A stretch of 6,758 bases of DNA from Candidatus Peregrinibacteria bacterium (GTDB lineage: Bacteria > Patescibacteriota > Gracilibacteria > Peribacterales > Peribacteraceae). Under the pieces are notes generated by a model. The model did not search any database, was not told where the DNA came from, and saw only the letters and a list, made by a program, of their open reading frames with translations. How positions within the stretch are numbered: position 1 is the stretch's first letter; each line of letters begins with the position of its first letter. This document shows positions 1 to 5,431 of this stretch, piece after piece. The stretch lies in NCBI GenBank assembly GCA_016201685.1, contig JACQCJ010000074.1, positions 1 through 6,758 of the forward strand, written 5' to 3'. Both the position numbers and the translations under genes were made by a program.

Positions 1-1010
1 GCGCTCTTGATGGACGTGCCTTGGGGGACGACGATGTCGATCGCCTGGTGCTGGATACCGAAGAATTGGAAGTAGTGGGGATCGTGGAAGCCCGCGGAGA
101 TGCGGCCCGTGGCCGGCCACGCGAATTGCCTCGCACCGGCGGCGGCGCGGTCCGCAGCGCCAGTCGCATGCGCGGAACGCAGGCCCTTGGCGATGAGCTG
201 CCGTTCGATCTTGCCGCGGATGCGGACATCGATGCGCGAGAGCTGGGCCTGGAGTCGCAGCACATCGGCGTGCGCGCGGGCGACTTGCTGCTTGAGTACC
301 AAAAGCTCGGCATCACTGACGACAATCGTCTGTTCGGCATGATCCGCGGCTCGCTGCGCATCGAGGTATTGCTGCTCGAGGGATGCAAGTTGCTGCTGGA
401 GAATCGGAAGCTCCGCCCCAGCATCCTCGGCGACGGCGCGCAACCGCAGCACGGCGATCTGCTGGGACTGCTCGGCGACGGCAAGCTGGAGAAAGAGATG
501 TTCCTCCGCGCGCGTGAGGGTTTCCTGATTCCAACTCTGATCGAAGGACGGAGAGGAGAGGAGACGATGCAGAATCGTTTCCCCCAGATCGGAACTGAGA
601 GATGCCTTTGCGGAAATGGCCTGGGTGCGCAGGAGCATCGAACGAATGCGCTGCTGTTGTATCTGCTTCGCGGCTACGGCACGCTCTTCTTCGTCGATCA
701 TCATCGGGGTCACGGCATTGGTACTCCCAATCGTTTTGAGCAATGCCGCGATGCGAAGACGCAGAGCGTTTTTCTGCTGGCCGAGATCCAGGAGCGCCTG
801 CTGCGATGCCGAGAGTACTTTCTTACTCTGCGCCTCGCGCGACCCGAGTCCGGCGCGCGTGCGGTACTCCGTGGAGGCGCGCCGGAGGGTCTGATCGAAG
901 AGATCCTGCGCCGCTTGACGATCCAAGGTCGCGAGCAACGAAAGCGTGCCGAGGGGCACCAGCACGAGCAGGAGCACGACGAGGAGTCGCAGACGGCGAG
1001 CGATGTGCAT
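1..1010 (-). CDS. M23-family (EnvC/LytM-like) peptidoglycan hydrolase or hydrolase activator, N-terminal 336 residues, runs off left edge
   Basis: The minus-strand frame is open from the ATG at 1010-1008 to the window edge. Residues about 8-27 are a leucine/valine-rich helix after basic residues (HIARRLR), i.e. a signal anchor or uncleaved signal peptide. Residues about 30-290 are rich in Q, E, A, L and R with long heptad-like helices (e.g. LPILQQQLASLEQQYLDAQR), a coiled coil as in EnvC. From W298 the M23 domain begins: WPATGRISAGF, then FFGIQHQAIDIVVPQGTSI. H321 and D325 fit the first zinc-ligand pair (HxxxD) of M23 peptidases. The second HxH motif would lie off-window, so catalytic competence cannot be judged. 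A323 stands where Gly is usual (HxGxD). Known family role: cleaving peptidoglycan cross-links, or activating amidases, at the cell surface. It is divergent from ruvA, and its promoter lies just upstream with almost no leader. Family call is firm; enzyme versus activator is open. Confidence 0.85.
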   Translation of the reverse strand, partial: MHIARRLRLLVVLLLVLVPLGTLSLLATLDRQAAQDLFDQTLRRASTEYRTRAGLGSREAQSKKVLSASQQALLDLGQQKNALRLRIAALLKTIGSTNAVTPMMIDEEERAVAAKQIQQQRIRSMLLRTQAISAKASLSSDLGETILHRLLSSPSFDQSWNQETLTRAEEHLFLQLAVAEQSQQIAVLRLRAVAEDAGAELPILQQQLASLEQQYLDAQRAADHAEQTIVVSDAELLVLKQQVARAHADVLRLQAQLSRIDVRIRGKIERQLIAKGLRSAHATGAADRAAAGARQFAWPATGRISAGFHDPHYFQFFGIQHQAIDIVVPQGTSIKS

Positions 1011-1018
1011 TTCGTCTC

Positions 1019-1047
1019 AGTATAGCAGAAAACAGCCAGGCGGTCAC
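1019..1047 (-). promoter_or_regulatory. Sigma70-type promoter of the M23 gene, nearly leaderless
   Basis: On the minus strand there is an extended -10, TGCTATACT (TATACT covers 1024-1019). A -35-like GTGACC at 1047-1042 (4 of 6 matches to TTGACA) lies 17 bases upstream. Only 8 bases separate the -10 from the ATG at 1010, so transcription should start within 1-2 bases of the start codon. No ribosome binding site fits in that space. Confidence 0.6.
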
Positions 1048-1068
1048 TGTGGCGCAACGGAGAAAAAT

Positions 1069-1201
1069 CCAAGTTCCAGAACTCCAACGGCCAAACAATA
1101 AAACATCAAGGAGCCACGTGATTGGATTTTGAACTCTTGATCGTTATCGAATTGTTTGGGTTCTGGTACTTGGCACTTGGTACTTCGCCATTCGCATTTC
1201 A
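1069..1201. repeat. Heptad-periodic imperfect inverted repeat, element A
   Basis: This fills the gap between the divergent M23 and ruvA genes. Left arm 1069-1082 (CCAAGTTCCAGAAC) pairs with 1160-1173 (GTTCTGGTACTTGG) with one mismatch, and 1091-1099 (CCAAACAAT) pairs perfectly with 1151-1159. An 8-base bulge (1083-1090) separates the two helices. Further in, ATCAAG at 1105-1110 can pair with CTTGAT at 1136-1141. The right arm is 7-base periodic: TACTTGG at 1167, CACTTGG at 1174, TACTTCG at 1181, CCATTCG at 1188. I do not recognise a named family. It ends next to the ruvA promoter. Confidence 0.7.
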
Positions 1202-1205
1202 CAGG

Positions 1206-1233
1206 ATGACTCCGATTCTCTTCCTGCTATACT
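1206..1233 (+). promoter_or_regulatory. Sigma70-type promoter of ruvA, leaderless
   Basis: A -35-like ATGACT at 1206-1211 (4 of 6 matches) is followed by a 16-base spacer and an extended -10, TGCTATACT (TATACT at 1228-1233). Six bases separate the -10 from the ATG at 1240, so the predicted start of transcription is the A of the start codon. The 9-base extended -10 is identical to that of the divergent M23 gene. Confidence 0.65.
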
Positions 1234-1239
1234 CCCGCC

Positions 1240-1818
1240 ATGATCGCTCACCTGCGAGGCACCGTGCACAAGCTGGAGACCGGAGAAGTGACGGTGGACG
1301 TGCAGGGGGTGGGGTACTGCGCCGCCGTTCCGCTCGACGTGTGGGGAACGTTGAACGAAGGACAGTCCGCGATGCTCTGGATTTCAACGTACGTCCGCGA
1401 AGATCGTTTCGAGCTCTACGGATTCGCCGATCGCGCGGGGAGGACGCTCTTTGAGGAGTTCCTCAAGCTCCCGGGGATCGGCCCCAGGATGGCGCTGGAA
1501 CTCTGCGCGGTGCCGCGTGGTTTTCTCCTCGAGGCCGCGACGTCACAGAATAGCCAAGCCCTCACGAGCATCAAGGGAGTGGGGAAGAAAACGGCGGAGA
1601 AGCTCCTCCTGGAACTGCGTTCGCTCCTGGAGAAGAAGCCGGATGTGCTCGGGACGGGATCGGACGACACGCTCAGGCATGAATTCGATCAAGACGCCAT
1701 CGCAACACTTTCGACGCTGGGCTACGATTCCGCGACCATCCTCGCAACGCTGCGCGAGCTGCCGCCGGACCTGAAGACGACCGAAGACCGCGTGGCCGCC
1801 GCCTTACGAAGTTTATAG
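1240..1818 (+). CDS. ruvA: Holliday junction branch migration complex subunit RuvA
   Basis: 192 residues, close to the usual RuvA length. RuvA forms tetramers that hold the four-way DNA junction open and recruit the RuvB motor for branch migration in recombinational repair. The N-terminal OB-fold domain spans about residues 1-62 and ends in the typical REDRFELYGF. Two helix-hairpin-helix motifs follow: LKLPGIGPRMALEL (75-88) and SIKGVGKKTAEKLLLEL (110-126), which contact the DNA backbone. A linker (about 131-147) leads to the C-terminal RuvB-binding helical domain (about 148-192, DAIATLSTLGYDSATI then VAAALRSL). The ATG start is supported by the -10 box six bases upstream. The TAG stop at 1816-1818 touches the first base of hairpin element B. 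Neither ruvB nor ruvC is in the window. Confidence 0.95.
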   Translation: MIAHLRGTVHKLETGEVTVDVQGVGYCAAVPLDVWGTLNEGQSAMLWISTYVREDRFELYGFADRAGRTLFEEFLKLPGIGPRMALELCAVPRGFLLEAATSQNSQALTSIKGVGKKTAEKLLLELRSLLEKKPDVLGTGSDDTLRHEFDQDAIATLSTLGYDSATILATLRELPPDLKTTEDRVAAALRSL

Positions 1819-1909
1819 TTATTGGTTTTTGGTTTTTTGTTCTGCGAATTATCACTGAGTCCAAAACCAAAAACCAGTAACCAATCAACCAGTAACCCTC
1901 GACCGTTCA
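1818..1909. repeat. Heptad-periodic inverted repeat, element B (ruvA-pgi gap)
   Basis: Left arm 1818-1836 (GTTATTGGTTTTTGGTTTT) pairs with 1863-1881 (AAAACCAAAAACCAGTAAC) over 19 positions, 18 Watson-Crick and one G-T wobble, with a 26-base loop. The left arm starts on the last base of the ruvA stop codon. Seven-base words include TTATTGG at 1819, TTTTTGG at 1826, CCAAAAA at 1867 and CCAGTAA at 1874. CCAGTAA recurs at 1889 after an 8-base word. The phase continues weakly to about 1909. No T-run follows the right arm, so it is not a textbook intrinsic terminator, but such a hairpin at an mRNA 3' end could block exonucleases or reduce read-through into pgi. Confidence 0.75.
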
Positions 1910-1928
1910 CTCTCCACTCCCTCCCTCC

Positions 1929-3215
1929 ATGTTGCATCTCGACATCTCCGGCGCCACCGCCAAGACCATCACGTCGTCGGCTGGGATTCCGGAGCAGGAA
2001 TTGGGGGCGCTGCGCACGAGCATGCGCCGCTACATCGAGGACTGGCTGAAGGAACGGTCGAGCAAGGGTATGCACCGCTGGTCGATGGATCCCTACGACA
2101 AGAGCGCGATTGAGCGCGTGAAGGAGGCGGTGATCCGCACGAAGGCCGAGGGCATCCAGACCGTCCTCTGGATCGGAATCGGCGGCTCGGGCCTGGGACC
2201 GCAGGTGATCAAGGAGATGTTCGTAAGCGCAACAACCGTGCGCTTCATTCTCCTCGATACCATCGATCCCGCGTTCTTGCTCTCCTCGCTTGAGGGCGTG
2301 AACTGGAAGACGGCGCTCGTCGTCATCGCGAGCAAATCGGGCGATACCTTGGAGCCAATGAGCGTCTTTTTTTACTGCTTCGAGCAATTGAAGACAGCGC
2401 GCAAGGGCAAGGCGCACGATCGCGTTCTCGCGATCACGGACCCGGAGAAGGGCAACCTCAACCGGTTCTGTTTGGAACACTCCATCCCGGTGCTCCCGAT
2501 CCACCCGGACGTGGGCGGGCGGTTCTCGATCTTCTCCCCCATCGGCCTCCTGCCGCTTGCCCTCCTCGACGCCGATCTCGACCGCTTCATCCGCGGCGCC
2601 AAGGAGATGGATACCCAGTGCCAGAAGACGACGCTCGAGGAGAATCCCGCGGCGCTGCTCGCTTCCATGCAATTCCTCCTGGATACCAAGCGCGATCTCC
2701 CCATTCGCGTCATCATGCCGTACGTCCAGCGCCTGCGATCGATCGCGCGATGGGACCAGCAGCTCATCGCCGAGAGCCTGGGGAAGAACGAGACGAAGAA
2801 CCCCTTCCCGCTCGCCGCCATCGGCACGCAGGATCAGCACTCGCTCTTGCAACAATGGATGGCGGGGCCCAGGAAATCGTGGCACCTGTTCATCCGGGAT
2901 CTGGAGAAGCCGAGGCTGGAAGTCCCCAACAACACCGAGGAATCGTTCGCCTTCATCGCGGGGAAGCCCTTCGGCGAACTGCTCGATGCCTGCTACGAAG
3001 GCACCAGCCGCGGCCTCATGAGCGTCAAGCGCCCGCACATCACGATCTCGCTCACGCGCTTGGATGCCTATCACCTCGGCCAACTCTTCTTCCTCCTCTG
3101 CACCGAAGTCATCTTCCTCGGCAAGCTCTATCGCATCGATCCCTACGGCCAGCCTGCGGTGGAGATCGGGAAGAAGATCACGCGGGAGATGTTGATGAGA
3201 GGAAGGAAAGAGTGA
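1929..3215 (+). CDS. pgi: Glucose-6-phosphate isomerase
   Basis: 428 residues, a compact bacterial PGI (the enterobacterial type is nearer 550). It interconverts glucose-6-phosphate and fructose-6-phosphate in the cytoplasm, in glycolysis and gluconeogenesis. Visible motifs: the glycine-rich GIGGSGLGPQ (83-92), the phosphate-binding SKSGDTLEP (135-143, usually SKSGTT/SGGT, so Asp here is mildly unusual), the PGI signature GGRFSIFSPIGLLPLAL (196-212), the acidic catalytic residue in AESLGK (E282), the histidine in GTQDQHSLLQ (H304), and the C-terminal lysine in AVEIGKK (K415/K416). All main active-site elements are present, so it should be active. The ATG at 1929 follows a pyrimidine stretch (CTCCCTCCCTCC) with no Shine-Dalgarno site, and no clear -10 box sits close by. 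It may be read from the ruvA promoter through element B or from an unseen promoter. The stop is TGA at 3213. Confidence 0.95.
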   Translation: MLHLDISGATAKTITSSAGIPEQELGALRTSMRRYIEDWLKERSSKGMHRWSMDPYDKSAIERVKEAVIRTKAEGIQTVLWIGIGGSGLGPQVIKEMFVSATTVRFILLDTIDPAFLLSSLEGVNWKTALVVIASKSGDTLEPMSVFFYCFEQLKTARKGKAHDRVLAITDPEKGNLNRFCLEHSIPVLPIHPDVGGRFSIFSPIGLLPLALLDADLDRFIRGAKEMDTQCQKTTLEENPAALLASMQFLLDTKRDLPIRVIMPYVQRLRSIARWDQQLIAESLGKNETKNPFPLAAIGTQDQHSLLQQWMAGPRKSWHLFIRDLEKPRLEVPNNTEESFAFIAGKPFGELLDACYEGTSRGLMSVKRPHITISLTRLDAYHLGQLFFLLCTEVIFLGKLYRIDPYGQPAVEIGKKITREMLMRGRKE

Positions 3216-3224
3216 TAATGCGAA

Positions 3225-3316
3225 CGTTTTTCGTTTCCCGTTTTTCGATTCACTTGCTCAGAGTGAGAATGACTTCCAGATCGAGAAGCAAAAAACGAGA
3301 AACGAGCAAACAAATT
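3225..3316. repeat. Heptad-periodic inverted repeat, element C (pgi-trxA gap)
   Basis: Left arm 3232-3251 (CGTTTCCCGTTTTTCGATTC) pairs with 3285-3304 (GAAGCAAAAAACGAGAAACG) at 17 of 20 positions, with 33 bases between. Seven-base words are clear: CGTTTTT at 3225 and again at 3239, CGTTTCC at 3232, CGATTCA at 3246, then CGAGAAG at 3282, CAAAAAA at 3289, CGAGAAA at 3296 and CGAGCAA at 3303. It starts 9 bases after the pgi stop and runs into the trxA -35 region. Same design as elements A and B but a different sequence. Confidence 0.7.
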
Positions 3317-3343
3317 TGCAACCATTCTCGACGCTCCTATACT
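3315..3343 (+). promoter_or_regulatory. Sigma70-type promoter of trxA
   Basis: TTTGCA at 3315-3320 (4 of 6 matches to the -35 consensus), a 17-base spacer, and TATACT at 3338-3343. The ATG is 23 bases after the -10, leaving a leader of about 16 bases without a Shine-Dalgarno site. The -35 overlaps the end of hairpin element C. Confidence 0.55.
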
Positions 3344-3366
3344 GACAATGACATTCCCCTCGCACC

Positions 3367-3687
3367 ATGCCAATCGCAGTGACCGATGCCGAGTTCCCGA
3401 AGGAAGTACTCGAAGCGACCTCACCTGTCGTCGTCGACTTCTGGGCTCCCTGGTGCGGTCCGTGCAAAGCGATGCTACCCGTGATCGAAGAGACCGCCGG
3501 CGAGTATGGCGATAAGGTGAAATTCGTGAAGATGAACGTGGACGAGAACGCGGATGTTCCCGGCCAATTCGGCGTGATGAGCATCCCCACCTTCATCGTC
3601 TTCAAGAACGGCAAAGCCGTGAAGACGTTCGTGGGCGCCAAGACGAAGGAGGATTTCGAGAAGGAAATCGACAGCGCGATCGCCTGA
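3367..3687 (+). CDS. trxA: Thioredoxin
   Basis: 106 residues, the size of a single-domain classical thioredoxin with no signal peptide, so cytoplasmic. It reduces protein disulfides (ribonucleotide reductase, methionine sulfoxide reductase and others are typical partners) and is re-reduced by thioredoxin reductase, which is not in the window. The active site is WCGPCK (29-34) with both cysteines, C30 and C33. The buried aspartate D24 lies in VDFWAPW, and the cis-proline P74 lies in MSIPTF. A C-terminal FKNGK turn and an EKEIDSAI helix complete the fold. The gene has its own predicted promoter and is followed by paired hairpins. Other thioredoxin-like families (TlpA, DsbA) are unlikely given the length and the GPCK motif. 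Confidence 0.95.
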   Translation: MPIAVTDAEFPKEVLEATSPVVVDFWAPWCGPCKAMLPVIEETAGEYGDKVKFVKMNVDENADVPGQFGVMSIPTFIVFKNGKAVKTFVGAKTKEDFEKEIDSAIA

Positions 3688-3695
3688 AAGACTTA

Positions 3696-3735
3696 GCAGC
3701 AGGCGTACCCGCCTGCTGCCGGCGCTCAGAGCGCC
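3696..3735. terminator. Two tandem GC-rich hairpins after trxA
   Basis: Hairpin 1 has a perfect 10-bp stem, GCAGCAGGCG (3696-3705) with CGCCTGCTGC (3710-3719), and loop TACC. One base later, hairpin 2 pairs GGCGCT (3721-3726) with AGCGCC (3730-3735) around CAG. They begin 8 bases after the trxA TGA. No U-tract follows, so this is a hairpin terminator of uncertain type, an mRNA 3'-end stabiliser, or a REP-like repeat. A weaker hairpin, CCTT-CCCG-AAGG, lies at 3753-3764. Confidence 0.55.
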
Positions 3736-3776
3736 GAGAAATGGAGAAGGAGCCTTCCCGAAGGGGCAAGACGAAT

Positions 3777-3805
3777 TTGCGCAGTATCCGACAGCGCGGT
3801 AGTCT
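3777..3805 (+). promoter_or_regulatory. Weak promoter candidate of the small membrane protein gene
   Basis: TTGCGC at 3777-3782, a 17-base spacer, and TAGTCT at 3800-3805. Both boxes match consensus at only three of six positions. It is listed because the -10 sits exactly six bases before the ATG at 3812, the same distance as in ruvA. Confidence 0.3.
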
Positions 3806-3811
3806 CGCTCC

Positions 3812-4078
3812 ATGACCTACCTCCTCGGCATTCTCTGGATCGTCGGCTCGTTCTTCATGCTCAAGTACAGAGAAACACTCGGCGACACGATCGGTGAAGC
3901 GGAATGGATGCGAAAGGTCGGGGGCGTGCAGACGGTGCTCATCTTCGTCTCCATCTTCCTCTTCGTCTGGGGCATCGCCATGCTCACCAACACCACGAGC
4001 TTCCTCTTCGGGTGGATCCGCTACATCATTCCAGGTCTCAAACCCCCCGCGCAACCGGCTCTGCGCACGGGGTTGTGA
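3812..4078 (+). CDS. Small two-helix membrane protein of unknown function
   Basis: 88 residues. I do not recognise the family. A hydrophobic helix at about residues 1-17 (MTYLLGILWIVGSFFML) is followed by a charged loop, KYRETLGDTIGEAEWMRKVGG (18-38). A second strong helix spans about 39-58 (VQTVLIFVSIFLFVWGIAML). A hydrophobic/aromatic stretch at 63-75 (SFLFGWIRYIIPG) may lie in the membrane plane. The short proline-containing tail ends in RTGL. The charged loop looks conserved in style (GEAEWM, KVGG). Codon use matches the neighbours, and the frame has a start at the expected distance from a -10-like box, which supports it being real. The stop is TGA. It converges with the desaturase gene, about 100 bases apart. 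A role in the membrane is all that can be said. Confidence 0.7.
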   Translation: MTYLLGILWIVGSFFMLKYRETLGDTIGEAEWMRKVGGVQTVLIFVSIFLFVWGIAMLTNTTSFLFGWIRYIIPGLKPPAQPALRTGL

Positions 4079-4182
4079 GAAGATTGAAGTGGGAGAAGAT
4101 TTGACAGACAACCATCATCGCGACATCAAGATTGAAAATGAATACGAAAGGGTCACAATCTTCGCGGAGGTGAATGAATGCC

Positions 4183-5211
4183 TCAGGGATGCGAGAAAAG
4201 CGATATCGATCGTCCGACACGATGCATGTGTCGCAGGATTTCCACGTAGGATCGCAGCATGCCGGTTTCGTAGTACGGAATCTGGTGCGTCCTGCAGAAA
4301 TCCTTGATGATCCGGCGGGCGCTGCGGAGGTTCTTGCGCGGCATCGTGGGGAAGAGGTGATGTTCGATCTGGAAATTGAGACCCCCATACCAGAAGTCGA
4401 TCAGGGGGTTGCTGCGGACGTTGCGGGCCGTGAGGACCTGTTCGCGCAGGAAGTCGATCTGGGTGTCCTTCGCCAGCACCGGCATGCCCTTGTGATTGGG
4501 CGCGAACACCAGGCCGAGGTACAGCCCGAACATGGCCTGATGGGCGAGAATGAAAATGACCGCATGGAGCGGTGAGAGGAGGAGGAACACCAGGGTGAAG
4601 TACGCGGCGAAGTGCGCCGCCATCAGGAGGATGTCCAGCCAGGTCTTGGCGATGCGACGCCGCAGGAAATACTGCACGCTCCCCACCCGCAGGCTCAACG
4701 ACGTGAAGCAGAGCATGGGAAAGAAGAGCGCCGCCTGGTGCCGCACAATGAAGCGGAAGATTCCTTTTGTTTCCCGCGCCTGGCTCTCGGAGAACGCGAG
4801 CATGGGGAAATCGATATCCGGATCCATGTCATCGCGGTTGGGGTGCGCGTGGTGTGCGTTGTGCTTTTCGACCCACTGGGCAAAACTCATGCCGAGGATG
4901 GATGCGCAGACGTAGCCGACGATCGTATCGATGCGCCCGCTCGAGAAAATTTGCCGGTGTCCGGCATCGTGCCCCAGGAGACCGATCTGGCCGAAGACGA
5001 ATGCGGAGAAGGCCGCCGCCAGCAACACGAGCCACAGGTGGTGCACGAAGAAGAGCAGGAGGATGGCCAGCGCCAACAGGGACGCATTCACGATGATCTT
5101 CACGATGAAGTAGCCCGGCTGACGTCGCAGGAGACCTTGATCGATCAGCAACTGGCGAAGGACTGCATAGTCGTTGGACGGTCGGCGGGAGGCGGCAGGA
5201 AAGAAGGTCAC
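4183..5211 (-). CDS. Membrane fatty acid desaturase (acyl-lipid/acyl-CoA type, di-iron)
   Basis: Integral membrane di-iron oxygenase that introduces a double bond into a fatty acyl chain using O2 and an electron donor. All three histidine boxes are present, numbered from the GTG at 5211: HDAGH (81-85), HNAHH (117-121) and QIEHH (281-285). Hydrophobic helices flank them (about 36-78 and 190-240). Family signatures include LLGHDAGHRQ, KHNAHHAHPN, FAPNHKGMPVL and GGLNFQIEHHLFPTMPR, resembling desaturases common in Actinobacteria. QxxHH rather than HxxHH in box 3 is typical of front-end or Delta6-like enzymes, but regioselectivity cannot be inferred. The frame stays open upstream to an ATG at 5358, but those 49 residues look non-family. 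The GTG at 5211 (342 residues) places SNDYAVLRQLLIDQGLL near the N terminus, as expected, and lies 10 bases after a -10-like box. GTG at 5223 is an alternative start. No electron-transfer partner is nearby. Family certain; start moderately so. Confidence 0.9.
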   Translation of the reverse strand: MTFFPAASRRPSNDYAVLRQLLIDQGLLRRQPGYFIVKIIVNASLLALAILLLFFVHHLWLVLLAAAFSAFVFGQIGLLGHDAGHRQIFSSGRIDTIVGYVCASILGMSFAQWVEKHNAHHAHPNRDDMDPDIDFPMLAFSESQARETKGIFRFIVRHQAALFFPMLCFTSLSLRVGSVQYFLRRRIAKTWLDILLMAAHFAAYFTLVFLLLSPLHAVIFILAHQAMFGLYLGLVFAPNHKGMPVLAKDTQIDFLREQVLTARNVRSNPLIDFWYGGLNFQIEHHLFPTMPRKNLRSARRIIKDFCRTHQIPYYETGMLRSYVEILRHMHRVGRSISLFSHP

Positions 5212-5426
5212 AGCGCAACTCACTGTAGGGGATGCGCCCCAAAGCAGCAAACGGCAAACGTTCGCTCCCTTCACTGCTTCGGGGTAAACAGGGTCATTCG
5301 ATTCTTCACGAGAACAATGGAATGGCTTGCAACCCCTCGACCGCTGTTCGACAGCCATGAGCTCACAGTCGAATGGTGAGTCCGGGGTCGAACGGTGAGC
5401 GAGTCAGCCGAGGCTGACGGGTCGAA
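5212..5426. other. Intergenic stretch between desaturase start and tRNA fragment
   Basis: Apart from the desaturase promoter candidate, and the repeats and hairpin after 5368, I see no gene here. The open frames are in-frame extension of the desaturase or antisense shadow without protein-like character. Confidence 0.5.
5222..5250 (-). promoter_or_regulatory. Promoter candidate of the desaturase gene
   Basis: On the minus strand, TTGCTG (5250-5245), a 17-base spacer, and TACAGT (5227-5222). The spacer holds a short palindrome, GGGGCGCATCCCC (5240-5228), a possible operator site. The -10 ends 10 bases before the GTG at 5211, supporting that start with a leader of a few bases at most. Confidence 0.4.
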
Positions 5427-5431
5427 TGGTG
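5368..5431. repeat. Three copies of GTCGAAYGGTG with an intervening hairpin
   Basis: GTCGAATGGTGAG at 5368-5380, GTCGAACGGTGAG at 5387-5399 and GTCGAATGGTG at 5421-5431. The third copy overlaps the CCA end of the tRNA fragment. Between copies 2 and 3 is a perfect short palindrome, GTCAGCCGAGGCTGAC (5403-5418). The palindrome lies about 8 bases beyond the tRNA fragment's 3' end in its sense direction, so it could be an old tRNA terminator. The repeats could be binding sites or a dispersed repeat family. Confidence 0.6.

Noticed and set aside
21..1025. Long plus-strand open frame opposite the M23 gene
   Set aside because: It is antisense to a frame with a clear coiled coil, M23 motif and promoter. 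Its own translation has no family signature.
1722..3083. 453-codon minus-strand open frame across the end of ruvA and most of pgi
   Set aside because: It is a mirror frame of two confidently identified genes in GC-rich DNA, crossing their boundary and the hairpin element.
1069..3316. CRISPR array as the explanation for the heptad elements
   Set aside because: The repeat unit is 7 bases, degenerate and in inverted arms, with no 25-37 base direct repeats or uniform spacers.
3348..3350. ATG at 3348 as a leaderless alternative start for trxA
   Set aside because: It is 19 bases from the ATG at 3367 and out of frame with the thioredoxin reading frame.
2618..3382. 254-codon plus-strand frame overlapping pgi and element C
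   Set aside because: It is out of frame with pgi, has no domain signature, and runs through non-coding repeat into the trxA promoter.
4079..4163. Inverted repeat GAAGATTG (4079-4086) / CAATCTTC (4156-4163) as a bidirectional terminator
   Set aside because: The stem is only 8 bp with about 70 bases between arms, an alternative partner at 4128-4134 competes, and there is no T-run. It is too weak to call.
4612..5379. 255-codon plus-strand frame opposite the desaturase
   Set aside because: It is an antisense shadow of a gene with all three histidine boxes.
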